Positions 28,264-38,009 of a stretch of DNA of 64,000 nucleotides are shown here, piece after piece (the first letter of the stretch is position 1; each line of letters starts with the position of its first letter). A program made the position numbers and the translations under genes. Below the pieces are notes generated by a model. The model made no database searches and was not told the origin of the DNA. It saw only the letters and a program-made list of their open reading frames with translations. Source of the DNA: Nocardioides sp. Kera G14 (lineage in GTDB: Bacteria > Actinomycetota > Actinomycetes > Propionibacteriales > Nocardioidaceae); contig NZ_CP085839.1 of NCBI RefSeq assembly GCF_020715565.1, positions 682,001-746,000 on the forward strand, given 5' to 3'.

Positions 28264-29664
28264 ATGTCGACACCATCCGCCGCGTCCGGCCGGCCGCTCA
28301 AGCAGGTCCACCTCGCCGCCCACTTCCCCGGCGTCAACAACACGACGGTGTGGAGCGACCCGGCTGCCGGGAGCCACATCGAGTTCTCGTCCTTCAAGCA
28401 CCTCGCCCAGACGGCCGAGCGGGGGAAGTTCGACTTCTTCTTCCTGGCCGAGGGCCTCCGGCTGCGCGAGCAGGGTGGCCGGATCTACGACCTCGACGTC
28501 GTCGGGCGGCCCGACACCCACACCGTCCTCGCCGCACTCGCGGCCGTCACCGCCCACCTCGGCCTCACCGGCACGATCAGCTCGACCTTCAACGAGCCCT
28601 ACGAGGTCGCGCGGCAGTTCGCCTCGCTCGACCACCTGTCCGGTGGACGGGCTGCATGGAACGTCGTCACCAGCTGGGACGCCTTCACCGGCGAGAACTT
28701 CCGGCGCGGCGGCTACCTGCCCCAGGACGAGCGGTACGAGCGGGCGAAGACCTTCCTCGAGGCGGCCACGACGCTCTGGGACTCCTGGGCACCCACGGAC
28801 CTCGTGGCGGATCCGGCCTCGGGCCGCTTCCTGGCCCGGCCCGACGCCGGCTCGTTCACGATCAAGGACAACCAGTTCGACATCAGCGGCCGGTTCAACG
28901 TGCCGCGCTCGCCCCAGGGCCGCCCGGTCATCTTCCAGGCCGGTGACTCCGAGGAGGGGCGCGACTTCGCCGCGGCGGAGGCCGACGCGATCTTCAGCCG
29001 TCATGCGCAGTACGACGACGGCCGCCTCTTCTACGAGGACGTGAAGGGCCGGCTCGCCCGCTTCGGCCGGCGTCGCGACGAGCTGCTGATCCTGCCCGCC
29101 GCCACCTTCGTGCTCGGCGACACCGATGCCGAGGCGGCCGAGATCGCCCACGAGGTGCGACTCGCGCAGGTCTCGCCGGCGACCGCGATCAAGTTCCTCG
29201 AGCAGCTCTGGAACACCGACCTCTCCTCGCACGACCCCGATGGACCGCTGCCGAGCTTCGACCCGGTCGAGACCGACGTCGACAGCCTCCACTCCAAGGG
29301 CCGCGCCAGCGTGCGGATGCACCAGCAGCGGGTCGAGACGGCGCGCGACTGGCGTGCGCGCGCGGAGGCCGAGGGGCTCACCACCCGCGAGCTGATCATC
29401 GAGGTCACCGGGCGCCAGTCGTTCATCGGCTCGGCGTCGACCATCGCCCATCTCCTGAACACCTTCGTCCAGGACGACGTCGCCGACGGCTTCATCCTCG
29501 TGCCGCACGTGACGCCGGGCGGCCTCGATGCCTTCGTCGACACGGTCGTACCGATCCTGCAGGAGTGGGGCGTGCACCGCACCGAGTACGTCGGCACGAC
29601 ACTGCGCGACAACCTCGGTCTCGCCCATCCCGACACCCCGGCCGACTCGAAGGCGACGGCCTGA
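28264..29664 (+). CDS. LLM-class monooxygenase, NtaA/DmoA type (2 of 3)
   Basis: 466 aa from ATG 28264 (RBS-like GAGGAGCC). Strong signatures of the two-component FMN-dependent monooxygenases are HLAAHFPGVNNTTVWSDP, FDFFFLAEGLRL, FASLDHLSGGRAAWNVVTSW and GRPVIFQAGDSEEGRDFAA. Relatives attack thioethers, sulfones, chelators or antibiotic intermediates. It starts 10 bases after the preceding oxidoreductase gene and ends 2 bases before the next. Confidence 0.88.
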   Translation: MSTPSAASGRPLKQVHLAAHFPGVNNTTVWSDPAAGSHIEFSSFKHLAQTAERGKFDFFFLAEGLRLREQGGRIYDLDVVGRPDTHTVLAALAAVTAHLGLTGTISSTFNEPYEVARQFASLDHLSGGRAAWNVVTSWDAFTGENFRRGGYLPQDERYERAKTFLEAATTLWDSWAPTDLVADPASGRFLARPDAGSFTIKDNQFDISGRFNVPRSPQGRPVIFQAGDSEEGRDFAAAEADAIFSRHAQYDDGRLFYEDVKGRLARFGRRRDELLILPAATFVLGDTDAEAAEIAHEVRLAQVSPATAIKFLEQLWNTDLSSHDPDGPLPSFDPVETDVDSLHSKGRASVRMHQQRVETARDWRARAEAEGLTTRELIIEVTGRQSFIGSASTIAHLLNTFVQDDVADGFILVPHVTPGGLDAFVDTVVPILQEWGVHRTEYVGTTLRDNLGLAHPDTPADSKATA

Positions 29665-29666
29665 CG

Positions 29667-30791
29667 ATGACCACCGCACTCTCCGTCCTCGACCTGATCC
29701 CGATCTCCTCCGGCTCCACCGCAGCACAGGCGCTGCGCAACTCCATCGACCTGGCCCAGCGCGCCGAGGCCGCGGGCTACCGGCGCTACTGGTTCGCCGA
29801 GCATCACCTGAACCCGGGCGTGGCCGGCACCTCGCCCGTCGTCGCGCTGGCGGCCACCGCGGCGCAGACGTCGATGATCCGCCTCGGCTCCGGCGCGCTC
29901 CAGATGGGGCACCGCACTCCGCTGTCGGCCGTCGAGGAGTTCGGCCTGCTCGACGCGCTGTACCCCGGCCGTTTCGACCTCGGTCTCGGGCGCTCGGGCG
30001 GCAAGCCGCCGGGCTCGGGTGAACAGCGGGTCTCGTCGCGCGTCGTGGAGGGTCGCACCGAGAACGGCCTGCTCGTCCCGCCGCAGTTCTCCTACGCGAA
30101 CCTGCTGGGCTCGCCGCGGATCGCCCTCCAGCGACAGCTCCTCGCCCAGCCCGAGGCACAGCCGCAGGACTATGCAGCACTCGTCGACGACGTACTCAAC
30201 CTGCTGGCGGGCACGTGGAAGTCCGACGACGGCGTCGAGGTCCACGCCGTCCCGGGGGAGGGCGCCGACGTCACGCCATGGATCTTCGGCAGCAGCGGAG
30301 GCGAGTCCGCCGAGATCGCCGGTGCCCGCGGGCTGCGGTTCGCCGCCAACTACCACGTCGCACCCGCGGGCGTGATCGACGCCGTCGACGCCTACCGCGC
30401 TGCCTTCCGGGCCTCCTCCGACCTCGCCGAGCCCTATGTGACGGTCAGCGCCGACGTGGTCGTCGCCCCCGACGAGGCGACGGCCCGGGAGCTCGCCACC
30501 GGCTATGCGCTGTGGGTCCGCAGCATCCGCACGGCCGAGGGCGCGATCGAGTTTCCCACGCCCGACGAGTCCCGTCGCTGGACCTGGAGCGAGGAGGACC
30601 GCGCCCTGGTGCAGGACCGGCTCGACACCCAGTTCGTCGGTACGCCGGCCCAGGTGGCCGACCGCCTCGAGCAGCTGCAGGAGGCGACCGGTGCCGACGA
30701 GCTCGCGCTGACCACGATCACCCACGGTCACGCCGACCGCGTCCGCTCCTACGAGCTCATCGCGGAGGAGTGGGCCCGCCGGGCTCAGTAG
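29667..30791 (+). CDS. LLM-class flavin-dependent oxidoreductase (3 of 3)
   Basis: 374 aa, ATG two bases after the preceding stop. Features of the alkanal monooxygenase-like branch are visible: RRYWFAEHHLNPGVAGTSP near residue 38, IRLGSGALQMGHRTPLSAVEE-like substrate wall, and YPGRFDLGLGRSGG. This branch is distinct from the two larger neighbours and often has an unknown substrate. Its end overlaps the 3' end of sdhB on the other strand by 7 bases. Confidence 0.86.
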   Translation: MTTALSVLDLIPISSGSTAAQALRNSIDLAQRAEAAGYRRYWFAEHHLNPGVAGTSPVVALAATAAQTSMIRLGSGALQMGHRTPLSAVEEFGLLDALYPGRFDLGLGRSGGKPPGSGEQRVSSRVVEGRTENGLLVPPQFSYANLLGSPRIALQRQLLAQPEAQPQDYAALVDDVLNLLAGTWKSDDGVEVHAVPGEGADVTPWIFGSSGGESAEIAGARGLRFAANYHVAPAGVIDAVDAYRAAFRASSDLAEPYVTVSADVVVAPDEATARELATGYALWVRSIRTAEGAIEFPTPDESRRWTWSEEDRALVQDRLDTQFVGTPAQVADRLEQLQEATGADELALTTITHGHADRVRSYELIAEEWARRAQ

Positions 30792-31528
30792 CCCTGCTTG
30801 ATCGCCTCGCGCAGGTCCTTGTTGAGCTGCGAGATCACGTCGAGCGGGATCTCCTTGGGGCAGGCGGCGGCGCACTCACCGATGTTCGTGCAGCCACCGA
30901 AGCCCTCGTGGTCGTGCTGGGCGACCATGGTGGCGACGCGGGAGTAGCGCTCCGGCTGGCCCTGGGGGAGCTCACCGAGGTGGGTGATCTTCGCACCGAG
31001 GAAGAGCGACGCCGAGCCGTTGGGGCACGCTGCGACACAGGCGCCACAGCCGATGCAGGTCGCCACGTTGAAGGCACGCAGGGCCTTGTCACGTGGGGCC
31101 GGCACCGAGTTGGCCTCGGGGGCCGAACCCGTGTTGGCGGAGATGTAGCCACCGTTGGAGATGATCCGGTCGAACGCACCGCGGTCGACGATCAGGTCCT
31201 TGATGATCGGGAAGGAGCCTGCGCGCCACGGCTCGATGGTGATCGTGTCGCCGTCCTTGAAGGAGCGCATGTGCAGCTGGCAGGTCGTGGTGACCTCCGG
31301 GCCGTGCGCCTGACCGTTGATCATCAGCGAGCACATGCCGCAGATGCCCTCGCGGCAGTCGCTGTCGAACGCGATCGGCTCCTCGCCCGCGTGCAGGAGC
31401 TGCTCGTTGAGCAGGTCGAGCATCTCGAGGAAGGACATGTCCGACGAGACGCCGTCGAGCGAGTAGTTGTGCAGCGCACCCTTGGCTTCAGGGCCGGCCT
31501 GGCGCCAGATCTTGAGCGTGAGCTTCAC
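30785..31528 (-). CDS. sdhB: Succinate dehydrogenase / fumarate reductase iron-sulfur subunit
   Basis: 247 aa electron-transfer subunit. The plant-type [2Fe-2S] ligands are in [16 protein letters not shown]. The C-terminal clusters are bound by [14 protein letters not shown] and the later [16 protein letters not shown], which carry the Cys set for [4Fe-4S] and [3Fe-4S]. Third gene of sdhCAB; its start overlaps the sdhA stop by 4 bases. It passes electrons from SdhA to the quinone site near SdhC. Confidence 0.96.
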   Translation of the reverse strand: MKLTLKIWRQAGPEAKGALHNYSLDGVSSDMSFLEMLDLLNEQLLHAGEEPIAFDSDCREGICGMCSLMINGQAHGPEVTTTCQLHMRSFKDGDTITIEPWRAGSFPIIKDLIVDRGAFDRIISNGGYISANTGSAPEANSVPAPRDKALRAFNVATCIGCGACVAACPNGSASLFLGAKITHLGELPQGQPERYSRVATMVAQHDHEGFGGCTNIGECAAACPKEIPLDVISQLNKDLREAIKQGY

Positions 31529-33582
31529 TTGTAGGACCTCTGCTTCATCTCGATGGCGGTGTAGATCAGGTCTTCCTTGTGGAGCACGGGCTTCCCGCCC
31601 TCGAGCGAGTCACCGCCCCACTCCCACGCGGCGACGTAGGCGAACTCGTCGTCGTGACGCAGCGCCTCGCCGTCCTCGGTCTGGGACTCGGCCCGGAAGT
31701 GGCCACCGCACGACTCGCGGCGGTTGAGCGCGTCGATGCACATCAGCTCACCGAGCTCGATGAAGTCGGCGACGCGGCCGGCCTTCTCGAGGTCCTGGTT
31801 GAGCGTCTCGCCCGAGCCGAGCACCTTCACGTTGGTCCAGAACTCCTGCTTCAGGGCGCGGATCTTCGCGATGGCCTCCTTGAGGCCCTCCGCGGTCCGC
31901 TCCATGCCGCAGTACTCCCACATGATCGTGCCGAGCTCCTTGTGGAAGGACTCCACCGAGCGCTCGCCGTTGATCGACAGGAACTTCTCGACCTGCGCGC
32001 GTACGCCGGCCAGCGCCTCCTGCACGGCAGGGTGGTCCTCCGCGACGGGCTGGAAGGGGCCGTCCGCGAGGTAGTCGCGGATCGTGTTCGGCAGCACGAA
32101 GTAACCGTCGGAGAGGCCCTGCATCAGCGCCGAGGCACCGAGGCGGTTGGCGCCGTGGTCGGAGAAGTTCGCCTCACCCGTGCAGTAGAGGCCCGGGATG
32201 TTGGTGGACAGCTCGTAGTCGACCCAGAGGCCACCCATCACGTAGTGGACGGCCGGGTAGATGCGCATCGGCAGCTGGTACGGGTCCTCACCGGTGATGC
32301 GCTCGTACATGTCGAGGAGGTTGTCGTACTTCTCCTCGATGGCGGCCTTGCCCAGGCGAGCGATGGCGGCGGTCAGGTCGAGGTAGACACCACGACGACG
32401 CTTGACCGAGTTGCCGTCCGCGTCCATCTCGTCGACCTCCGGACCCACACCGCGACCCTCGTCGCACATGTACTTCGCGGCACGGGAGGCGATGTCGCGG
32501 GGGACCAGGTTTCCGAAGGAGGGGTAGATCCGCTCCAGGAAGTAGTCGCGGTCCTCCTCGGGGATCTGGCGCGGGTCCTTGTCGCAGTCGGCGGCGTTCT
32601 TCGGGACCCACATCCGACCGTCGTTGCGGAGTGACTCCGACATGAGGGTCAGCTTCGACTGGTGCGCGCCGGTCACCGGGATGCAGGTCGGGTGGATCTG
32701 CGTGTAGCAGGGGTTGGCCATGTAGGCGCCCTTGCGGTGCGCACGCCACGCGGCGGTGACGTTGGAGCCCATCGCGTTGGTCGAGAGGTAGAAGACGTTG
32801 CCGTAGCCACCGGAGGCGAGCACGACCACGTCGGCGAGGTGGGTCTCGATGGCGCCGGAGACCATGTCACGCGTGACGATGCCGCGGGCACGGCCGTCGA
32901 CGATGATCACGTCGAGCATCTCGTGGCGGCTGTACGGCGTCACGGTGCCGGCAGCCACCTGCCGCTCGAGCGCCTGGTAGGCGCCGAGGAGCAGCTGCTG
33001 GCCGGTCTGGCCACGCGCGTAGAACGTACGGGAGACCTGGACACCACCGAAGGAGCGGTTGTCCAGCAGGCCGCCGTACTCGCGGGCGAAGGGGACACCC
33101 TGCGCGACGCACTGGTCGATGATGTTCGCGCTGACCTCGGCCAGGCGGTAGACGTTCGACTCGCGGGCGCGGTAGTCGCCGCCCTTCACCGTGTCGTAGA
33201 AGAGGCGGTAGACCGAGTCGCCGTCCTCCTTGTAGTTCTTCGCCGCATTGATACCGCCTTGGGCAGCGATCGAGTGCGCGCGACGCGGGGAGTCCTGGTA
33301 GAAGAAGGACTTCACGTTGTAGCCGGCCTCGCCGAGCGTCGCCGCCGCAGCGCCACCGGCCAGGCCGGTGCCCACGATGATGATGTTCAGCTTGCGGCGG
33401 TTCGCCGGGTTGACCAGGCGGTTGTCGAACTTGCGGTTCGTCCAGCGCGACGCGATCGGGCCGGTCGGAGCCTTCGCGTCGACGAGCTTGTCACCGAGCT
33501 CGTAGTAGCCGGCGGCGTCGTCGGAGAGCTGGTTCGGAGCCTCGTTGGTCGGGACAGGGTTGAGCAGATCGAGAGAAGCCAT
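31525..33582 (-). CDS. sdhA: Succinate dehydrogenase / fumarate reductase flavoprotein subunit
   Basis: 685 aa catalytic subunit oxidising succinate to fumarate with covalent FAD. FAD-binding loop [20 protein letters not shown] near residue 70. The flavinylation His is in [16 protein letters not shown]. Active-site segments include [20 protein letters not shown] and [20 protein letters not shown]. At over 670 residues it belongs to the longer, Bacillus/actinobacterial type paired with a single membrane anchor. Lies 13 bases after sdhC. Together with sucCD and icd it covers several TCA steps in this window. Confidence 0.96.
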   Translation of the reverse strand: MASLDLLNPVPTNEAPNQLSDDAAGYYELGDKLVDAKAPTGPIASRWTNRKFDNRLVNPANRRKLNIIIVGTGLAGGAAAATLGEAGYNVKSFFYQDSPRRAHSIAAQGGINAAKNYKEDGDSVYRLFYDTVKGGDYRARESNVYRLAEVSANIIDQCVAQGVPFAREYGGLLDNRSFGGVQVSRTFYARGQTGQQLLLGAYQALERQVAAGTVTPYSRHEMLDVIIVDGRARGIVTRDMVSGAIETHLADVVVLASGGYGNVFYLSTNAMGSNVTAAWRAHRKGAYMANPCYTQIHPTCIPVTGAHQSKLTLMSESLRNDGRMWVPKNAADCDKDPRQIPEEDRDYFLERIYPSFGNLVPRDIASRAAKYMCDEGRGVGPEVDEMDADGNSVKRRRGVYLDLTAAIARLGKAAIEEKYDNLLDMYERITGEDPYQLPMRIYPAVHYVMGGLWVDYELSTNIPGLYCTGEANFSDHGANRLGASALMQGLSDGYFVLPNTIRDYLADGPFQPVAEDHPAVQEALAGVRAQVEKFLSINGERSVESFHKELGTIMWEYCGMERTAEGLKEAIAKIRALKQEFWTNVKVLGSGETLNQDLEKAGRVADFIELGELMCIDALNRRESCGGHFRAESQTEDGEALRHDDEFAYVAAWEWGGDSLEGGKPVLHKEDLIYTAIEMKQRSYK

Positions 33583-33595
33583 CAGTGACGTCGCC

Positions 33596-34309
33596 TTACT
33601 TCGAGATCACGCCGAAGAGCGCGAAGAGGGGCACCAACGAGAAACCGCCTGCGATGACGATCGCGACGATCCAGCCAGCGATGCGGGCACGGGCACGCGA
33701 CGTGGCGGTGTTGGTGTAGCCGAGGGTCTGGAGCGAGCTGAATGTGCCGTGGTGCAGGTGCAGGCCCAGCGCCACCATGGCGAGGAGGTAGATCACGGTC
33801 ATCCACCAGCTCTGGTCGGCGAAGGCGCCGACGAGCAGGTTGTACGGGTCCTGGTTGCCGGTCGAGCCATCCGTGATGTCGATCTTGACGATCGTGAACT
33901 GGAGCAGGTGCCAGATCAGGAAGAGCAGGATCGTGAGACCGCCCCAGCGCATCGTGCGCGAGGAGATCGACGAGGCCACGTTCTTCTTGACGGCGTACTT
34001 CACCGGACGGGCCGCCGCCGCGCGCTTCCAGAGCACGACGGCGCTGACCACGTGCACGATGAGCGCCACGAGGAGGCCGACGCGCAGGATCCAGAGGAAC
34101 CCGGCGTACGGGAGCATCGGGGTCCCGAGCGTGCGCAGGTGCTCGGCGTACTCGTTGTAGGCATCGTGGCCGGCGAAGGCCTTGAGGTTGCCGTACATAT
34201 GAGCCAGGACGAACAGGATGAAGACGATGCCGCTGATGGCCATGGCCAGCTTCAGCGCGATCGTCGAGTGCGTCGCGCGCACTCCCTTGACGAGTTCGGT
34301 GGTTGCCAC
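33596..34309 (-). CDS. sdhC: Succinate dehydrogenase cytochrome b membrane subunit
   Basis: 237 aa anchor with five predicted helices, beginning with the GTG-initiated [20 protein letters not shown]. Candidate haem-ligand His lie in [31 protein letters not shown] and [10 protein letters not shown]. One anchor protein of this size and no SdhD is the B-type arrangement (two haems, menaquinone), as in actinobacteria and Bacillus. First gene of sdhCAB. TAACGT lies 8 bases before the GTG, suggesting a leaderless start. Confidence 0.93.
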   Translation of the reverse strand: MATTELVKGVRATHSTIALKLAMAISGIVFILFVLAHMYGNLKAFAGHDAYNEYAEHLRTLGTPMLPYAGFLWILRVGLLVALIVHVVSAVVLWKRAAAARPVKYAVKKNVASSISSRTMRWGGLTILLFLIWHLLQFTIVKIDITDGSTGNQDPYNLLVGAFADQSWWMTVIYLLAMVALGLHLHHGTFSSLQTLGYTNTATSRARARIAGWIVAIVIAGGFSLVPLFALFGVISK

Positions 34310-34432
34310 GGGAGGGCACGTTACTCGCCGTGATCTGCTTCACGTCATCGGGGACGGTGTGACATAGGCCCTGTTACCCGCCGGTCACATAGTGTGATCG
34401 ATCCAATCGATCAGGCACGTCACGCTGCACGC
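34310..34432. promoter_or_regulatory. Divergent sdhC / SDR control region
   Basis: On the minus strand TAACGT (34318-34323) precedes sdhC by 8 bases. On the plus strand TAGTGT (34390-34395) is followed at once by a perfect inverted repeat GATCGAT-CCA-ATCGATC (34396-34412), an operator-like site at the expected transcription start of the dehydrogenase gene. TGTGAC (34358-34363) and GTCACA (34384-34389) form a further wide inverted pair. The binding proteins are unknown. Confidence 0.45.
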
Positions 34433-35197
34433 ATGTTCACCTCGATCAACGGCAGGAGCGTCGTCGTCACCGGCGCCAGCAAGGGCATCGGCAAGGGCAT
34501 CGCCCGGGTCTTCACGGACGCCGGCGCGAGGGTGCTGATCACCGGCCGCAGCGAGGCAGCACTCGCGGAGGCGGCCGCCGAGCTCGGCTGCGAGTACGCC
34601 GTGGGCGACGTCGCGTCGCGCGAGGACTGCCTCGTGATCGCGGCCCGGGCCGTCGAGCTCTTCGGCGGGATCGACGTGCTCTGTGCCAACGCCGGCATCT
34701 TCCCGAGCGCCCGCCTCGCCGACATGACGCCCGATGACCTCGGCTCCGTGATGGGCACCAACGTCGACGGCACCGTCTGGATGGTCCAGGCCTGCCTGCC
34801 GGCGCTGACCGCGAGCGGCCGCGGTCGGGTGGTGGTCACCTCCTCGATCACCGGCCCGATCACCGGATATCCCGGCTGGTCCCACTACGGCGCCTCGAAG
34901 GCGGCCCAGCTCGGCTTCGTGCGTACGGCGGCGATGGAGCTCGCCCCGAAGGGCATCACCATCAATGCGGTGCTGCCGGGCAACATCGCGACGGAGGGGC
35001 TCGCGGAGAACGGTGAGGAGTACATCGCGGGCATGACCGCCGCCATCCCGATGCGCAGGCTCGGCAGCCCGGCCGACATCGGCCATGCGGCACTCTTCTT
35101 CGCCAGCGACGAGGCCGGCTACATCACCGGTCAGAGCCTCGTGGTCGACGGTGGGCAGGTGCTGCCCGAGTCCGGGCAGGCACTCGACGAGATGTGA
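34433..35197 (+). CDS. Short-chain dehydrogenase/reductase
   Basis: 254 aa from ATG 34433; a GTG at 34394 would add 13 residues but lies inside the operator-like repeat. The classical SDR motifs are present: cofactor loop [15 protein letters not shown] in CANAGIFPS, catalytic Ser in [14 protein letters not shown] with Tyr and Lys, and C-terminal [19 protein letters not shown]. It resembles 3-oxoacyl-ACP reductase-like enzymes (FabG family) that act on diverse alcohols. The residue pattern after the cofactor loop (TGRSEAAL) suggests NADP. Stands alone; the substrate is unknown. Confidence 0.88.
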   Translation: MFTSINGRSVVVTGASKGIGKGIARVFTDAGARVLITGRSEAALAEAAAELGCEYAVGDVASREDCLVIAARAVELFGGIDVLCANAGIFPSARLADMTPDDLGSVMGTNVDGTVWMVQACLPALTASGRGRVVVTSSITGPITGYPGWSHYGASKAAQLGFVRTAAMELAPKGITINAVLPGNIATEGLAENGEEYIAGMTAAIPMRRLGSPADIGHAALFFASDEAGYITGQSLVVDGGQVLPESGQALDEM

Positions 35198-36022
35198 GCG
35201 CGGAGTGCCTATTGCGTACGGACCGGAGCCGAGGAATGCGGGTCGTTCTTTCTGGCGTGGGCGCTCGCAGTGCCTAGTCGCCGAGAGCTCCGGGGGACGA
35301 CGTCGTTGTAGCAATTCACGCGCTCCTGAGTCGCGGTCGAACAGCTGCACGTCGTCGATGGCTTCACCCCGAGGAGCCGCAGAACTACTCTCAGTCGATG
35401 CGGTGCATCTCTCCACCGTGCCGCACTTGCTCGACGGCGAACGGCGCCTGGAAACGCTCAATGAAGCGGTCGCGTCTCTAATCGTTATGCATCGGAACGC
35501 AGGACGTGGAGCGGCGTGCAGCCAGTGATCTCGCTCCCACGCACCGCCTCCTTGCGGCCCCTTCTGTCCGCGCAGTTCCCGGAGCCCCGCTTCGACCTCA
35601 GCTGCGAATTCCGCCGGATTTTGGAAGGCTGACGGGATTCGGTGGAGCGCTCGAGGTCGATCGCGACTCGTGTGGTCGCCGAGCAGGTAGCGCTGGCGCG
35701 GCCACGAAATCTTCTCTCGCCGCTGTGTCGCGAGTGGGAGCGCGGCGGGCCGGAACGTTCACTCAGGAGCGTCAAGTCGCTCGTCCTCATACCGCTTGAG
35801 CCACGCGTTGTAGCAGTTTCGGATGATGTCGTAATAGAGAAGGTGGATGATGCGCTGCCGGTGACCTCCTGAGCACCGCGAGCTTGCGCTTGGCTCGTCA
35901 TGCCAATTCTCGTTCTGTCACGAAAAACTGAGAATTGGAGACCGGTCCGGTCTTAGACCTACACCTCTTGTGGGGCTGCCTTTACCGAGGCCTTTCCTCT
36001 AGGGCGGCCGTCTAGACCGGAT
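35198..36022. other. 825-base stretch without an intact gene; probable decayed coding DNA
   Basis: Several frames are open by chance but none has the third-position GC bias of the neighbouring genes, and the base composition is less GC-rich. On the minus strand about 35775-35905, one frame reads like protein (for example RIIHLLYYDIIRNCYNAWLK) and ends at a TGA near 35775, with no start codon in frame before an upstream stop. The same frame continues protein-like after the TGA to about 35500. This looks like remnants of one or more broken genes at the left edge of the accessory island. No family was recognised. Confidence 0.35.
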
Positions 36023-36659
36023 TTGGCTCTGGACGCCATTCGTAGGAGATCGAAAGGTTCGGGCGTACGGTCTTGGCATGTTGAGGAGCGGCGCAGGCTC
36101 AAGCCCTCTGCAATCGCGATCGGCGCTGGCCTTCTGCTCGCGCTGGCCATCGTTGGACCTTCCACCGCGCTCGATCGGGACACAATGGTGCCGACGCTCA
36201 CTTACAGCCCCGACTGCATCGACGATGTGGCAAGTGGCAACGGGCCGGTATGTATGACAGACAACGCCGGGACTTCGGCGTTCTTCCAGTCCACGGTGCC
36301 GGCATCCGCGATCGCGACCATCAAGACGGCGCTAGGTGACTACAACAACTCCGACCTTTCGATCACCTATCCGGCATCGGCCACATACTCGGGCACCGCG
36401 GAAACCGACATCATCTATCAAGTCAGTGCATCCGGGATGCCGAGTGGAATCATCGGGTGGACGTGGTGCGATGACGCGGTCAACAGCCTTAGGTGCGATC
36501 AGCAGTACGTCCGGTTCAGGTCGGCGTCTGCTTCCACCCTCGACCAAGAACTCGCCTGCCACGAGTCCGGGCACGCTGTTGGCCTCGTGCACGGAAGCGA
36601 TGCGTATGTACAGGTGGCAGACAATGACGGTGCCAACATGAGGTGCATGGAAACGCCCG
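36023..36659 (+). pseudogene. Secreted zinc metalloprotease, 5' part, interrupted by IS
   Basis: The TTG at 36023 is the only start in frame before an export signal (hydrophobic AIAIGAGLLLALAIVGPSTA at about residues 30-49). The mature part carries HESGHAVGLVH near residue 180, a full HExxHxxGxxH metzincin zinc site. The IS3-family insertion at 36660 cuts the frame after RCMETP, before the natural end. Removing the element and one CCCG copy restores 233 codons ending at TAG 38069-38071. The truncated reading frame runs on into the IS to about 36976 with meaningless sequence. All zinc ligands are in this part, but the C-terminal residues are lost. Codon use is less GC-rich than neighbours, as for a horizontally acquired gene. 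Confidence 0.75.
36656..36659. repeat. Target-site duplication CCCG, left copy
   Basis: CCCG immediately left of the IS; the identical CCCG stands at 38006-38009 directly right of it. One copy belonged to the original protease gene. Confidence 0.85.
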
Positions 36660-36776
36660 TGTCCGGCCCCGAAGATCTGGTCCAGCATCCGTGTGAGCTG
36701 CTGGTTGGTCCGACCCGGTTGGGACACCGGGGTCGGGTTGTTGCGACTGGTCCACGCGCAGTGGCGGTAGGGCCTC

Positions 36777-37930
36777 TCATCGGCTACCACCACCTAGGTT
36801 GTACGGAGTCGCTTCTTGGAGCATCTTGGCGTACGCCGCCGGGGTCTGTCCCTTCAAACTCCGATGAACTCGCATCGTGTTGTACTTCTCGGTCCAGGCG
36901 TCGACGACGAACTGGACCTCGAGGATCGAGTGGTAGACCTCGTGGCCGAAGAGTTCGCGCTCCATCGTGCCGTTGAACCGCTCGTTGATGCCGTTCTGCC
37001 ACGGGCTGGCCTTGGCGATGAACACCCCGCGGACCTGCTGCTCCCCGAGCCAGTCCAGCAGGCTGTCGGCGATGAACTCCCGCCCGTTGTCGGCGCGGAT
37101 CAGAGTCGGCTTCCCGTGAATCTCGAACAGCTTCTCCAGATGCTCGCGCACGCCCTTGGCGCCGATACCTCGGGCGACGTGGGACCCGAGCCCGACCCGC
37201 GTGAACTCGTCGATGACGTTGAGCACCCGCAACGGGCGCCCGTCACTGGTCCTGCGCTTGATGAAGTCATAGGACCAGACGTGATTGCGGTATCGCGCCG
37301 GCAGCCGACGCGTGGAGTTCGCGTCCTCACCCACCGCCTTCTGACCTGAGGCTTTCACCTTGCGCGGGGGCACTTGCAGCCCCTCGCGGCGCCACAACCG
37401 CTCGATGCGCTTCTTGTTCACCGGCCAGCCCTCAGCGACCAGCAGCCCGTGGATCATCCGATAGCCCCACTTCGGATGCTCCAGGCTCAACGCGTGCATC
37501 CGCTCCACCAGCTTGGCCTCCAGATCGGTGGGCCTCGGCTCGTAGCGATTGCTCGACCTGTGCTGCCCGACCAGCCGGCAGGCACGGCGCTCGCTGACCT
37601 TGTACTTCTTGATCAGCATCGCCACCGCGTCCCGCCGCCGGGCCGGGCTCAGAAGTTTCCCTTCGACAGATCCTTCAACATCGAGATGTCCAACGCCTGC
37701 TCGGCCACGATCCGCTTCAGACGGGCATTCTCCTGCTCCAGCGTCTTCAGCCGGATCGCCTCGTCCTCCTTCATCGCGCCGTACTTCTGACGCCACCGGT
37801 AGAACGTCTGCTCGCTGACCCCGAGCTTCTTGCACACCTGCGGGATCGTCGCGCCCTGGGCCTGGAGCTTCTCCGCATCACGCAACCGCGCGACGATCTG
37901 CTCCGGACTCAACCTCTTCGCTGCAGCCAT
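36777..37930 (-). CDS. IS3-family transposase OrfAB (made by -1 frameshift)
   Basis: OrfB (frame closing at 36777) is the DDE transposase: WSYDFIKRRT supplies the first Asp, LIRADNGREF the second, and NGINERFNGTMERELFG the Glu. The IS3-type ending VHRSLKGQTPAAYAKM follows. OrfB has no good start of its own (first ATG at 37619). It is in the -1 frame relative to OrfA across the slippery heptamer, so the active product is probably the fusion spanning 37930 to 36777. All catalytic residues are present, so the element may still be mobile. Confidence 0.88.
37649..37930 (-). CDS. IS3-family transposase OrfA (DNA-binding subunit)
   Basis: 93 aa, beginning MAAAKRLSPEQIVARLRDAE. Contains a helix-turn-helix (IPQVCKKLGVSEQTFYRWRQ) and a leucine-zipper-like stretch (LEQENARLKRIVAEQALDIS), the standard layout of OrfA in this family. 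It binds the element ends; alone it usually dampens transposition. The last codons overlap the frameshift site. Confidence 0.92.
   Translation of the reverse strand: MAAAKRLSPEQIVARLRDAEKLQAQGATIPQVCKKLGVSEQTFYRWRQKYGAMKEDEAIRLKTLEQENARLKRIVAEQALDISMLKDLSKGNF
37655..37661 (-). promoter_or_regulatory. Slippery heptamer GGGAAAC for -1 programmed frameshift
   Basis: In the OrfA frame the minus strand reads AAG GGA AAC TTC TGA, so the heptamer fits X XXY YYZ exactly, two codons before the OrfA stop. A -1 slip enters the OrfB frame (CTT CTG AGC). Position and frame were checked codon by codon. Confidence 0.8.
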
Positions 37931-38009
37931 CGAGTACTGACACCGGTCCTCTCACTTGTAGAGCAAGCCTCACAAGAACTGGACCGATCTACGGGGGGCC
38001 GCACACCCG

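Larger units (their letters stand above)
36660..38005 (-). mobile_element. Complete IS3-family insertion sequence (IS407-group-like), 1346 bp
   Basis: Bounded by imperfect terminal inverted repeats: left 36660-36685 starting TGTCCGGCCCC, right 37979-38005 which on the minus strand starts TGTGCGGCCCCC; both continue to (A)GATC(T)GGTCCAG with small gaps. The ends begin TG and end CA. A 4-bp direct repeat CCCG (36656-36659 and 38006-38009) flanks the element, the duplication size known for the IS407 group. Inside are orfA and orfB on the minus strand in a -1 frameshift arrangement. Excision in silico restores the host protease frame, which independently confirms both ends. Confidence 0.92.

Noticed and set aside
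35485..35901. 138-codon minus-strand frame in the accessory island
   Set aside because: Ser/Thr/Arg-rich with no domain; another frame on the same strand looks more protein-like over part of the stretch, so no intact gene is called.
36660..36976. C-terminal extension of the metalloprotease as real protein
   Set aside because: The frame beyond 36659 lies inside the IS left end and orfB antisense; it is a read-through artefact of the insertion.
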